From Dryococelus australis (Eukaryota; Arthropoda; Insecta; Phasmatodea; Phasmatidae): a stretch of DNA of 64,000 nucleotides. How positions within the stretch are numbered: position 1 is the first letter of the stretch; the number at the start of each line of letters is the position of its first letter. The position numbers and the translations under genes were made by a program. The stretch is taken from contig CM057003.1 of NCBI GenBank assembly GCA_029891345.1, positions 7,854,709 to 7,918,708 of the forward strand. Reading direction: 5' to 3'. This document shows positions 38,819 to 48,567 of this stretch, piece by piece. The notes below the pieces were generated by a model. The model saw nothing but the letters and a program-made list of their open reading frames with translations. It was not told the DNA's origin and searched no databases.

Positions 38819-38938
38819 ACCAGAAAACTCCTGCGCGGAGAGAAAAACGGTCAAGACATCGCACCGATAAATGGAATTTGCGTGTGTTAACGCAGTCTAG
38901 AACATTCTTGCATTCGAAAGATAAAAAACATATACGTA

Positions 38939-39179
38939 TAGGCTATTCACGGTAAAGTGAGCACTTTTTAAGACCCTTCTAACCAACATTAACCACTAAT
39001 AAATGTAATTTATTACAGTTTAATACATTACATTTTGAGAGTGAAGAAAATTAAACACTGCGTTTGTTTGTCACAAGGCAATTGTTATAAAAAAAAAGTG
39101 ATAGGAACATAGAAATTTGTCAAAAGGAAAAATTCAGCAGGGCCTTAAATAGTGCTGACTTTATCGTGAATAGCCCATC
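38939..39179 (+). mobile_element. Short TIR DNA element, subfamily A1
   Basis: Starts TAGGCTATTCACGGTAAAGT and ends ACTTTATCGTGAATAGCCCA. The interior reads AACATTAACCACTAATAAAT and GGCCTTAAATAGTGC. 241 bp, only ~120 bp from the preceding A1 copy. Confidence 0.85.
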
Positions 39180-39925
39180 ATTTCCGGAACTAAGACACTT
39201 TCCACTTAAAACGTGCCTCCTACCTGTCTCGGCCTGCTTACAGGCGAACGTATGACATTTGGCCCTAACGCAGAAGTAAGCAATTTTGCGAGACATGTGA
39301 TCAGCGTGTCGTAACATTTAACATATTAATTATGGATTGAAAAAAAAAAAAAAAAGCTAAGTGAAGTAGTAGCAGCGACAGAATGAAACGGCGGGAAGAA
39401 GCGAAAGCACTCCCAATAAACACACGTGCCAAGTAGTTAATGTCTGTTTTGGTACGGGCCATTTATCATATTCTAACACCTTTACGTACTAATTTAAGAG
39501 TGCGAACAAGCTACACATTCCGTGCCGTGGAATTCCCACGCCGATTATTGTTTCCACAACGTAAATCGACTTGATATTGGTGGAGAAGGGAATGAGAACG
39601 ATGCACCAAGTGTGTCCAAAGGGCCGCCAGGGAAGATGTTATGCTCTCGCCTTTGTGTTGGCCGAGCGCTCCGGTAACTTGTAATAACTTGCGCCCCCCC
39701 CCCCCCCCGACTACGAAGAGAGTTTGCGGGGGCTTTTCTCCCGGGGCTTTGGCCGCCGCGAGGAAACTATCGTGGAACACTCTGTACCAAGTGCAGCGGA
39801 GAGTTGAACATCATCGCCAGAAGTATGTCGTGGAACTTGGCGAATAACTCCTCGAGGTACATACACACTCGGGTGCTTTCAGGAATTCGACTGCGAATAA
39901 TGGCGCGCGTCGAAGAAACTTGGCC
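39180..39925. other. Gene-free stretch
   Basis: Mixed composition with a poly-A run near 39340 and a poly-C run at 39693-39708. Short frames show no family resemblance. Confidence 0.45.
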
Positions 39926-39939
39926 CTTACTGAAGGGTG

Positions 39940-40173
39940 TGGCAGAGGTGGTGTAGTGGTTAGACTGCTCGCCTCACACCAGGGTGAACCTGGCTCGATT
40001 CCCGGGTTTTCGCATGTGGGAATCGTGCGGGTTTTCTCTGGGATCTCCCGTTCCACCTCCCACCCCCCGCCCTTTGCAATCCGGCGCTGTTCCGTCCTCA
40101 CCTCGCTTCACCCGCTTCGGCTCTCAAGACCTCGATATTAATAGTCGCCCGAATCTCTTCACTCACTCTCTCA
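39940..40173 (+). mobile_element. tRNA-derived SINE with perfect target-site duplication
   Basis: The head has GTGTAGTGGTTAGACTGC (A-box) and GGCTCGATTCCC (B-box), then a shortened body and the tail CTCAAGACCTCG. It is flanked by an exact 14-bp direct repeat CTTACTGAAGGGTG (39926-39939 and 40174-40187), so the insertion is comparatively young. Confidence 0.9.
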
Positions 40174-40268
40174 CTTACTGAAGGGTGACAGGGCCTTCAC
40201 GCCAATTTGAGTAGAGAAAACTCAGAAGTAAAAAATTCAACGTCAGTTCTGTAAACTATCGCACGATA

Positions 40269-41038
40269 ACCTTTAAGATCAAAGTAAAGCAACTGCCTAT
40301 GGAGCACTGCACCCGACTATACAATGTGAAGAGCTCATCAAAAAGTAGTACAGACACCATGGAAATTGCAACAAAACTGTGATTAATGCTGTATATGAAA
40401 GAAGAGTGTATATATTTTAGAACATTATAAAATATTTAAATAAAATTTTAAACATAAAAAACAATCCTTTAAAATAGTCCGACAAAATTTAAGCGCATTT
40501 CCATTCTGGATGCTTCAGAAAGCAGAATTTGCGAGTAAATCTTCGTCATGGAAATTCTCATGATAGTGTGTAAGAAAATTTCAATAATAATGTAGGAAAT
40601 AATTTTTATAGTTATTTTATGCACGTCCATTTGTCACATATATTTATGGCCGAAACTGATGTAAATAAAGTTAGTTATGAAATTTATATCATACAATATT
40701 ACTACGATTTTATTACACATTATCACAGTAAATATTATGACGATCTTTCGTGAAGAATATTTTCCTGCAAATTCTGCTTTCCAAAGCATCAGGAATTGAA
40801 TTGCGCGTAAATTTTGTCGAAAAGATACAGACTATTATAATAAATTTCTTTACATTTAAAAAGTAAATTTTAGTAAAATATTTATAACGTTGCAAAATGC
40901 ATACATTCTTCTTTCATATACAATATAAATCGCACTTTTCTTACAATTTGTATGGTGTCTGTACTACTTTTTTATGAGCTCTTCACATTGTATAGTCAGC
41001 AGTGCTCCATAGGCAGTTGCTTTACTTCAACATTTAAG
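40269..41038. mobile_element. Foldback element with ~350-bp arms (family C)
   Basis: The left arm from 40269 and the right arm ending at 41038 are inverted complements for roughly 350 bp each (outer block AGTAAAGCAACTGCCTATGG on the left, its complement near 41005-41025; inner block GCAGAATTTG near 40524 against CAAATTCTGC near 40770). A ~65-bp loop sits around 40625-40690. Non-coding. A half copy lies at 1616-2090 with the loop in the other orientation. A subfamily B element follows directly. Confidence 0.75.
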
Positions 41039-41454
41039 TATAACCTATTTGTGGCTTCTATGCACTTTTTGAATCGAACCTTTTAAAAATTACCCCAATG
41101 TATGACGTGTTTGGTTGCTGTTGCCTAAATATGTCATGTTTGACAAGCGTTTTGTACTTGTTCATACAAGTACCTTATTTTTGGTTATATTGAAATATAA
41201 TTTATATTTTATACATAAATAATAATAATAATTCATATGAATGAAAGAAGTGAGAAAATGGGTGTGTTGATAATGCTTAGTAATAAATAGTTCTTATGCA
41301 AAATATTATTACACTGAGTGCGCAGGAATATGGTGTGTCATCCCTTTGGTGTAATTTTCTAAACGTGGTTAAGCTTAGTTTGCATGAGGCGGAGGAATAT
41401 CCTGGATCTCTAACTTAAGCAGGGCTTCAGAAAAGTGTGAAGTAATAGACTATA
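41039..41454 (+). mobile_element. Short TIR DNA element, subfamily B
   Basis: Abuts the foldback element. Starts TATAACCTATTTGTGGC and ends AGTAATAGACTATA. The interior matches 1-372 and 22320-22736 throughout (GTGCGCAGGAATA, AGCAGGGCTTCAG). 416 bp. Confidence 0.75.
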
Positions 41455-43294
41455 TTCATTTAGACGAGTGTCTTCCAATGAAGCACTGAACATGACTACA
41501 ACATACAGAACTCGATAAGAATTAGTACAAACTCTAACAAAATTGAAATTATTCATTATATATCAACATAGTGATACACGGTGAAGGTTTATTTATGAAA
41601 AGTGCTTTCAGAATAATCCAGAATAAAAAAACTCTTAAATAAACATTAATCGAAAATATACAATTTTTCTTTTATTATTTCTAAACATTTACAAAATTAA
41701 ATTTTAGGAAAATATTTTATGCTGATGCTGCGTTTGAGAGAAGATAGTACATATGTTATAATATCATGAAAGATTTTGCAAGAGTTTAATTTCATAAAAG
41801 TTTTTAAAAATCAACTGACAATACTATATTTTAAATTAATATTTCTTTAAGAGGTATTAATTCTGGATTAATCTTAAAGTGCATTTTATTAATAAACGTT
41901 TATTATCTATTACTCTGTTTTTATGTAATGAATAATTAGTTATAATGCACAATATTATCCAAATTTAATTAAATGCACTAAAAATTCAATTACAAAAATG
42001 ACTACTTTCGTAGTTGAAATGAACCTGAGTAAAATTTGTTATTATATGTATGTATACATATAATTATTTTTTTTTTATTACTTGTAACCAGAGTAATTAT
42101 TTTGATTGGTTTTTTAATGATGTTTTTCTGCAAAATGTTCTCTCTGAAGCGTCTGTGGTAGTAAGACTTTTACATTTTTATACTTATACACTCTCACTAA
42201 TGAATTTTTTAGCATTCAAATAGGCTGCACAAATTCTAGCATAATATTAAGGAGTGTTACAAAATGTAATCATTATGATAATTTATATTTTTCTCGCAAT
42301 CTTCAATGAGTTCCGTACTCTCTTCAGTTAAGTGCAATGAATATCGATTATGTTAAAAAAAAAACAATCAGAAGTTTAATAATATCAAATCTGTATTGGA
42401 AAAAGTAGCATTTCAAGATTTACGTGTTACTTTACTCTACGTACTATCCTGATCTGCTGTGACTAAATCCTAGCTGCGCAAACTGTCGACCATAACTTTA
42501 AATTTTAAAGTAGGGAATAAAAGGTTTCTGTACGTCCTACTTATTTACGCCCTTAAACACTCTTGCCACTTTGAAAATGTTTGTCAGGAAAATTCTAGTA
42601 ATATTGCGGTGGCAACTAGAAAATGCTTGGTTACTCTCCCTTCCACATCGCTGCACTTGCAATCTTTGCTTGTTTTCTTCTGGCGTGTCTCTTCAGAATA
42701 GAAATTCGCCGAGGTGTTGTGAAGGATATTTTGCCTAAGAACCGAAAGTAACTTGCCAGTATATCACATCTCAAAATATTCGTATAAATGTAGGCAGTAA
42801 ACTAAAGAAATATGCGCTCATGTTAAATTCATTTTTTTTTTGGTTATGATTTAAAATTAAAATAAATCAAATCAGACTGAATAAGAGTCTTCTGCCCACA
42901 CTCCACCGAAAAATAATGACAACCTGACAGGTTTAACAAAAAAAAAAACACAATGTTATGTTTATTGTACAATCAACGAGTATCTATAGTTGCCCCTCAA
43001 TGACTAATTCGCTAGGACTCCTTCAATATGACTTGAGAAAATAGACAAAAAATTGTCTTATTTATTGTCCGTAAAGGGTACATTAAAAATGAAATATATA
43101 TGTTAGTGCCAATTCTCGCAAAATCAATTTTTAAAATGACATTTTCTGAGATACTGTATTTTGAAGTACACGAAAGGTAAACGGTCGATTTAAATAACTC
43201 CGTTTTTATAAGAGTAGATGCCAACGTAATTACTGCTCAAAGCAATTTTATACTACTCTAAAGAAGTGTTGTATTTAACATATCTACGTACCAC
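41455..43294. other. Gene-free stretch
   Basis: Very AT-rich. 41485-41560 weakly resembles the foldback left arm (GAAGCACTGAACATGACTA), perhaps an older copy. Nothing else recognised. Confidence 0.4.
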
Positions 43295-43751
43295 TAAGGC
43301 TGTTCACGGTAAAGTCAGCACTTTTTAGTCCTAAATTTTTCCTTTCGTCTAATTTCTATCTCCCTGCAGCTTTTTACTGTAAACATTGCAATGTGACCAA
43401 TAATCACAGTGCATATATTTCACTACACCCTAAATGTAATACCTGAAGCTGCAATATGACATATTTACTATAGGCTGTTCACGATAAAGTGAGCACTATA
43501 TAAGACCTTGCAAAAATTTTCCTTTTAGTCAATTTTCATCTTTCGGCCGTATAACCACTGTCGTGTGACTAATAAACACAATGTATACATTTCACTCTTC
43601 TCAAAAGTTAACGTCTGAAGATGTAATGATATATATTCATTAAAGAGGTTATAGCGTGTTGAAAGGGCCTTAAAAAAGTGAACAACCTGTAGTGGTTAAT
43701 GCATGTTGTAAGGGCCTTAAAAAGTGCTCACTTTACTATGAATAGCCATTA
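43295..43751 (-). mobile_element. Subfamily A1 element interrupted by a second A1 copy
   Basis: The outer A1, in reverse orientation, runs 43295-43470 and resumes at 43692-43751, ending CTTTACTATGAATAGCC. The break falls at a TA inside the internal ATATTTA-TTAGTGG stretch, where the 43471-43691 element was inserted. With the insert removed, the two halves have the normal A1 order and length. Confidence 0.85.
43471..43691 (-). mobile_element. Nested subfamily A1 element
   Basis: Starts TAGGCTGTTCACGATAAAGT and ends AAAAAGTGAACAACCTGTA. 221 bp in the same orientation as the outer A1 copy, with the target TA doubled at the left junction. This shows TA-targeted transposition of the family and a relative age: it is younger than its host copy. 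Confidence 0.85.
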
Positions 43752-44402
43752 GATAAGTTTAATATTTACTTCGAAATTGAACGATCCTAAACCAATTTAA
43801 GTGATTTTTTAAATTTAGTAATACCTTTATTGAATATTCTTGCGCCTAACCACTACATGTACAACAAAATGAATCCTTGCAAGCAGGATGTAACAGCCTT
43901 GTAGCAACTAAACAAATTTGGGGTTTAATATTACAGTTTAGCCTGCACTTCTTGACTCTGTAATTGTTTCAAACCTATTTAGGTATACGGTTTTATGTAC
44001 CTTGTCCGTTATTATTGTCGTGCTAAAACATTGACATTTCAAAGACAATAAATATAATTCTGCGATCATGGAATTATCAATGTAGTCTAAGTAGAAAAGG
44101 TTGTCAGAACTGTAGGTTGATAACTGTAAAGAGTATATTCACGTGAGAATTTGTTAAAGATCCTATCTCAGCAAAGCAAATACATTTTTACCTATTATTT
44201 TCTAATTGCCTGGAAGCTTCAGTTTCTTTTTTTTTCAAACTCCAGCAATGCACAAAATCGTAACAGTAAGTAAGCATTAAACTTTACCAATGTGAGACAG
44301 TTATATGAATATGCCATAAACACTATAATCGAGTTGTTAAAAGTAGTTCAAGATTTTATATCACTGAACGTGAACTCCGATCTCTTCTGAGAGTTGTCCT
44401 TG
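43752..44402. other. Gene-free stretch before the Polinton
   Basis: AT-rich host flank; nothing recognised. The last six bases (TCCTTG, 44397-44402) are compared with GCTTTG after the element's right end as a possible decayed 6-bp target-site duplication (4 of 6 match). Confidence 0.45.
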
Positions 44403-44658
44403 AGTAGTATAGAAATGCCGATTCGGGCACAAACGCAAACAAGTGGCTCAAAAAGTTGTGTTTGGGAGCAGTTGCAAAAAAAGTGACTCAAAAGGTTGCG
44501 TTTGGTTAGATCGTAGTCTTTAGAAAAAAATTTGCGTTAAACTTTGCGTTTGAGTGCATCTGTAAAAATACGTGTAAAAAGTTGCGGTTTAGCCTAACTG
44601 CACAAAACTGGCTCAAAAAATTTGAATACGTATAAAATAAAATATTGTATAAAATAAA
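44403..44658 (+). repeat. Polinton left terminal inverted repeat
   Basis: Pairs with 55505-55749 at roughly 80 percent identity. Shared landmarks are GGGCACAAACGCAAA, GTGGCTCAAAAAGTT, GGTTAGATCGTAGTCTTTAG and GCTCAAAAAATTTGAATAC. The internal AAAAGTGGCTCAAAAA-type word recurs several times within the repeat, giving it a sub-repeat texture. It ends just before the first gene. Confidence 0.95.
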
Positions 44659-44659
44659 G

Positions 44660-44953
44660 ATGGATCAGTTGCTAAATGTATTAAACGGAACCAAACAATT
44701 TAAGAAACTTTCCGAACTTACAATTGGGCAATCCTATCCCATAAATCATGCTGAAATAAATGATACACGATATGGATACAAAGTGATAATTACTTCTGGA
44801 TATTTTAAAGTAACCTTACCAGACAGATATGTTCAGATTTTCAGTGAAAAAGTTTTAAATGATGTTAATCGTTGAGGTATAAGTTTTGTATATGATGGAA
44901 TGGTGGACTGTGGTGCTAAACAAATGCAATCTATTTGTTTTTTTAAAGAGTAA
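44660..44953 (+). pseudogene. Small Polinton protein, possible OB-fold DNA-binding protein, one stop
   Basis: First gene inside the left TIR. It reads MDQLLNVLNGTKQFKKLSEL, then IGQSYPINHAEINDTRYG and YFKVTLPDRY. A TGA at 44873-44875 interrupts an otherwise continuous frame, and the last ~25 codons (ISFVYDGMVDCGAKQ) follow in frame to a TAA at 44953. About 97 codons in all. Small proteins with the same pattern (IGKxYPI, then FKVxLPxRY) are common in insect Polintons and look like single-domain beta-barrel proteins. A single-strand DNA-binding role in replication is my inference. The ATG at 44660 is preferred over an upstream TTG because it follows GTATAAAATAAAG. Confidence 0.6.
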
Positions 44954-45276
44954 ATGATCGTCGTTATATAATTAGACGTCAGTTGAATTTTATTTTTGCT
45001 CATATCTCTATAAAGTTTTAATGGTTATCCAATCATTAAAACACAATTATCGCTCTGACTTCGGCAATGTGCTACAACATAGTCTAAAAAAAATTTAGAT
45101 ACACATCTCCAAATTCAACATATTAAAGTAGCCGAAACATTGAATTCTTTTTCTAAATCTTTCATTGCACTTTCTACAGAAATATTATTCATCTTGATCA
45201 CATGAAACTTTAATAGTTTTTTAAACTATTAAAGTTATTATATATAGAATATGACTACTTCCAACCCAAAAAATAT

Positions 45277-45996
45277 CTACGGTCTCATCTCTAATACCAC
45301 TGTTCTTTCGGACAAATCAAAGCTACCATTTTCATCCTTAATTTAAACTATTATTTCATTAACTGCATTTGTTTGCACTGGAAAAAATAATGAATAAGCT
45401 GGTTCATAATAGATCATGTCGCCAAATCCAAATGTTGTTCTTGGTTTAAAAGTGGTAATTATATTAGTTTCTCTATGATTATATTCATCATGTTTTAACA
45501 TCATACCATTTACTATATTACAGTCTATATTTATTGTTTCAAATGGAGCAAATTTTGGAATTGTATCGCCATAATGGTCCACATTTGATTTCAGAGTTTT
45601 ATTTTCTACAAAAACCAAAAGTTTTCATATTGAACCCCATTTTCCAAACTGTAATATAAGCATACATTTTACTTTCACTCTGTTTGTTATTTTATCCAGC
45701 TCGAAAGATTTTTAATTTTCTTGCCCATCCATTGAATCTACACTAAATTAAAAAATTGCTTTTATAGTTTTTTCAAGATCTTTTAAGCTATATTGGCCAA
45801 CTGGAATATCAATTGCTGATTCCATATCATTTTGGCCCACAAAATATAGCTTAATTTTCCCAGATATAATGTTATGTGGTAGATAAGTAGTATAGAACTG
45901 AACTAAAGCCAATGAGTGCCCCTCTATCTCTAAAGGGTAATGTAGTCTTTTCTTCAACACTGATTTGTTATCTGTTAGTTTGAATACTTTACTCAT
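45277..45996 (-). pseudogene. Polinton minor capsid (penton-type) protein, four in-frame stops
   Basis: A single frame of ~240 codons from MSKVFKLTDNKSV to a TAG at 45277. It is interrupted only by stops (45748-45750, two between 45619 and 45747, and 45343-45345), with no frameshift. Family landmarks are IDIPVGQYSLKDLEKTI near residue 65-80, IDCNIVNGMML near residue 140, and IIYYEP then FFPVQTNAVNEIIV near the end, as in the single jelly-roll minor capsid protein forming the vertices of Polinton-type capsids. The ATG follows ATATAATAA directly. It diverges from the ATPase gene, 47 bp apart. Confidence 0.8.
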
Positions 45997-46043
45997 TTAT
46001 TATATCATTAAAAAGTATCTATTAATAAACGAGCAAGAAAAAC

Positions 46044-46711
46044 ATGAAAGATGTAGATTGGGATATTAAAATAAGAATACCACACAAGACTGTATCGACA
46101 AAACGTCATGGAGAATTATTACCTAATAATATTAGATGTTTGATAGTGGGTCCTAGTAACTGTGTAAAAACTAAACTTATGATATATAATTTTATATAGG
46201 CTTAGGGATGGTTGGACTTTGGTACTCTCTATTTGTTTTCAAAAAGTCTGGACCAACCAAAATATATCAATTTAAAGAAAGATATAGATGTAGCATCAAA
46301 ATGATTTAATGAACCGATAGCATACTTCTTTCCATCAAATGAAGAAATGGTTGATGTAAATGAATGTCATAAAAATTCTGTAGTTGTTTTCGATGATATC
46401 ATACTTGAAAATCAAAATATGGTAAGGAATTATTTTACCTGCGGTAGACACAAAGTTATTGATTGTTTCTATTTAGCCCAGACATACTCAAAAATACCTA
46501 AGCATTTATAAGAGACATTGCCAATTTTCTGTGCATATTCAGACAAGACGATACAAATCTTAAACATATTCATAGTGATTTTGTTGGTGGTGATATGTCG
46601 TTTGAGAAATTTAGGGAGACTTGTTCAAAATGTTGGAATAATGAATATGGTTTTGTTACAATAGATATGACTCATAAGTTAAATAATGGTAAGTACCGTA
46701 ATAAATTTTAA
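46044..46711 (+). pseudogene. ATP: A32-like (FtsK/HerA) genome-packaging ATPase, broken
   Basis: ~222 codons from MKDVDWDIKI to a TAA at 46711. Packaging ATPases of this family pump viral DNA into preformed capsids. The Walker A region (46149-46172) reads GPSNCVKT; the family norm has Gly before the Lys, so Val at 46164-46166 should damage nucleotide binding. Walker B (near 46382-46400) reads VVVFDDI and is intact. GRHKVID and AQTYSKIPKHL, then RDIANF, KCWNNEYGFV and the C-terminal GKYRNKF follow the family order. Stops occur after Walker A (TAG twice) and before FNEPIAYFF (TGA). A one-base deletion near 46512 shifts the frame. Confidence 0.9.
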
Positions 46712-46785
46712 GACTTTTGAAAATCTTAGATTAGTTTTGTTTTTAATGGAAGTGTTTCCATTAAAGCTAACATAATATGATCTTT

Positions 46786-47381
46786 TTAAATGTATTCATA
46801 TACCATAGCTATTTCAATAAACACAATTGTACCTTCGGGTACATTGTGGACTTTTGGTAGTTTAAAATATATCATATCATCTGGGTATACTTCAAAAGTT
46901 TTATACATGTCAATTTTTTTTCAGTTCATGGTATAAGTTGATAACACTTTCATATTTTTCTGGTTTTATTATTATTTCAACTATAGTTCCATCTCTCATA
47001 AGAAAATATTCTATTTGTTTACCAAACTAAAATACTTTTTCTTTTGAACTGTATTTTCCAATGAAACGAATAATGTTAATTCTGTTTTTCTGATAGTACT
47101 CTAAATTGACTTCATCCATCGGTGCAATGGGATCTCCCACATGTTTTAGTCTTTTTTGTTCAAAATCTATATTATTATCTACTTCCAAGTAAGTAAGATA
47201 GGCTTTATCTAATTATATTTTATTTCTTGTCAGTGTGGCTATAAAGTCGTTGAACTGTGTGTAGGAAACAAAATCATTAGGATTGATCTTCTCAGTAGTT
47301 GTATCACTGTCCATGTGTTCTTTAATTAGATCTTTAATACAAGAGATCATTAATGCATTTTCAACTATATATATTGTTCAT
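46786..47381 (-). pseudogene. Polinton protein with a phage-fibre-like motif, broken
   Basis: ~198 codons from MNNIYIVENALM to a TAA at 46786-46788. About residue 75-95 reads FEQKRLKHVGDPIAPMDEVN and continues Leu-Glu-Tyr. This resembles the 'R-(x)4-GDPxxPxDAVNxxY' unit that precedes shaft segments in many phage tail-fibre proteins (established pattern; the link here is inference). The C-terminal half is beta-rich in appearance (TIVEIIIKPEKYE, TIVFIEIAMVYEYI). A role as a capsid spike is plausible but unproven. It has two in-frame stops, and an extra base in the A-run at 46914-46921 shifts the frame. Its start overlaps the end of the protease by 17 bp, suggesting co-transcription. Confidence 0.55.
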
Positions 47382-47769
47382 TAATAGTGAAAATTTTTTT
47401 GGAAATTTAAAATTATGTGAAAAGTGATTTAGCACAATTACACACAAATGACCACCAGTTACTTGATTGCAATTTTGAATTCTTTCATAGTTATAAAAAT
47501 ATTAATTCCGAGATATGGTATTAATTGTTGGGGTGGATTTCAACCAAATGAATCAAAATAATATTCGTTGTTTGCTTTTTTCCAATAGCATACCCATTGT
47601 GTTCCAAAGTTTGTTGAAACATCTAGATTAACAATCCCACATTCACTATCGAGTGGCGTGTTAAGTAATACATCGATCATAAATACACCTCAAAAATTTT
47701 TAATGTTTAATTTTTTAACCATTTTATCAATATCAAAGTTACTGAGTGGAGTAACTTTTTTTTTAACAT
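47365..47769 (-). pseudogene. PRO: Adenovirus-type cysteine protease, catalytically dead
   Basis: The maturation protease of Polinton/adenovirus-type capsids (Ulp1/adenain fold). Recognisable order: LSNFDIDKMVKKLNIKNF, a TGA where Arg is expected, GVFMIDVL, ECGIVNLD, GTQWVCYW, YYFDSFG, then a frame change and NQVTGGHLCVIVLNHF. The family has His in the GTHW position and Cys in the CGH position. Here His is Gln (47597-47599) and Cys is Gly (47454-47456), so both key catalytic residues are gone. Another TGA follows YYFDSFG. The start is uncertain: an ATG at 47769 would need a small slip in the following A-run, and an in-frame ATG at 47722 would omit the conserved N-terminal helix. Confidence 0.88.
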
Positions 47770-48159
47770 TCTTACCCCACTTAACTTTCTTCAATCCCTT
47801 GCCGTATTCCTCCATAGCTAAATTATGTCTGCTTTGTTCTTCCAATTCTTGGTTTATCTTTTTAGCACTAATTACTGATTAGCGATGGATAATGAGCCAC
47901 AAGCTAATGCTCCTAGAGCTCCCAATGCTGCGAAAATTAAGGGTAAAAATCCACCCTTGTGAACTGTCAAACCATTTCCAGTTTTCATTTCTTTGGACAT
48001 TTTCTTAAGTTGTGGAACTGAAATTGTGATAGTCATCCCTTTGTCCTCCTTTAATGTCTTGTTTTTACATTCGAGTTGGTCTTTCGTTAGGAAAGAATCA
48101 ATATTCAAACCCTTCAACTCCTTGTTAGGAACTTGGAATACAATGTTTTGTACTTTCAT
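47770..48159 (-). pseudogene. Small hydrophobic virion protein (adenovirus pVI/pX-like role), frameshifted
   Basis: The first 95 codons (MKVQNIVFQVPNKELKGLNI onward) end with a hydrophobic, Gly/Ala-rich segment GGFLPLIFAALGALGAL (about residues 69-86), then a stop at 47872. A frame one base away continues the conserved tail (SAKKINQELEEQSRHNLAM, EEYGKGLKKVKWGK), so a one-base change split the gene. Proteins of this shape are conserved in animal Polintons/adintoviruses and are thought to be membrane-active minor virion components (established family, role partly inferred). The ATG directly follows TTATAATAA. The tail runs into the protease start, leaving the boundary unclear. Confidence 0.65.
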
Positions 48160-48179
48160 TTATTATAACAAATATTTTA

Positions 48180-48562
48180 TCATTTCATTTTAATTCTCCA
48201 GCCAAGCTTACGTTTAATATGCATCGCAGATCCAGTAACACCAGCCCACAATCTTTCATTGAGTTCAGCATCTGAACTTAACAATCTTTTCAACGCTTTC
48301 TTTACTAGTTATTGTCAGCTACATGCCTTTCAGCTAGATCTTTATGATGATGATAAGCTTTATCATGTTCCATTGCACCTGCATCTGGTGGATTAATGGG
48401 GTTATCACCAAGCTCAATTCTCTCTTTTAGTCTGGTACCCGGACCTAAGTACTGATAACCAGGTGCATGCAACTCAAAAGTTAGTGAATTTACTATGTCA
48501 TTGAGTAACCCTTTTCCGTGATGCTTCGACTCCCAAAAAGTATGTGGTGTTGTGTTCAGCAC
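48180..48562 (-). pseudogene. Parvovirus-VP1-like phospholipase A2 domain protein, frameshifted
   Basis: Reads LHAPGYQYLGPGTRLKERI then DNPINPPDAGAMEHDKAYHH. YLGPG is the calcium-binding loop and EHDKAY holds the His-Asp catalytic pair of the PLA2 domain used by parvoviruses and by Polintons/adintoviruses to breach endosomal membranes. Both sites are intact. After RHVADNN a TAG (48305-48307) is met; a one-base shift restores the conserved C-terminal helix (LVKKALKRLLSSDAEL to KRKLGWRIKMK) ending at 48180. No good ATG opens the frame (48562 is GTG, with a TGA further upstream), so the true start is lost. Upstream TTPHTF and HHGKGLLND are typical of the family's N-terminus. Confidence 0.85.
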
Positions 48563-48567
48563 TCGTA

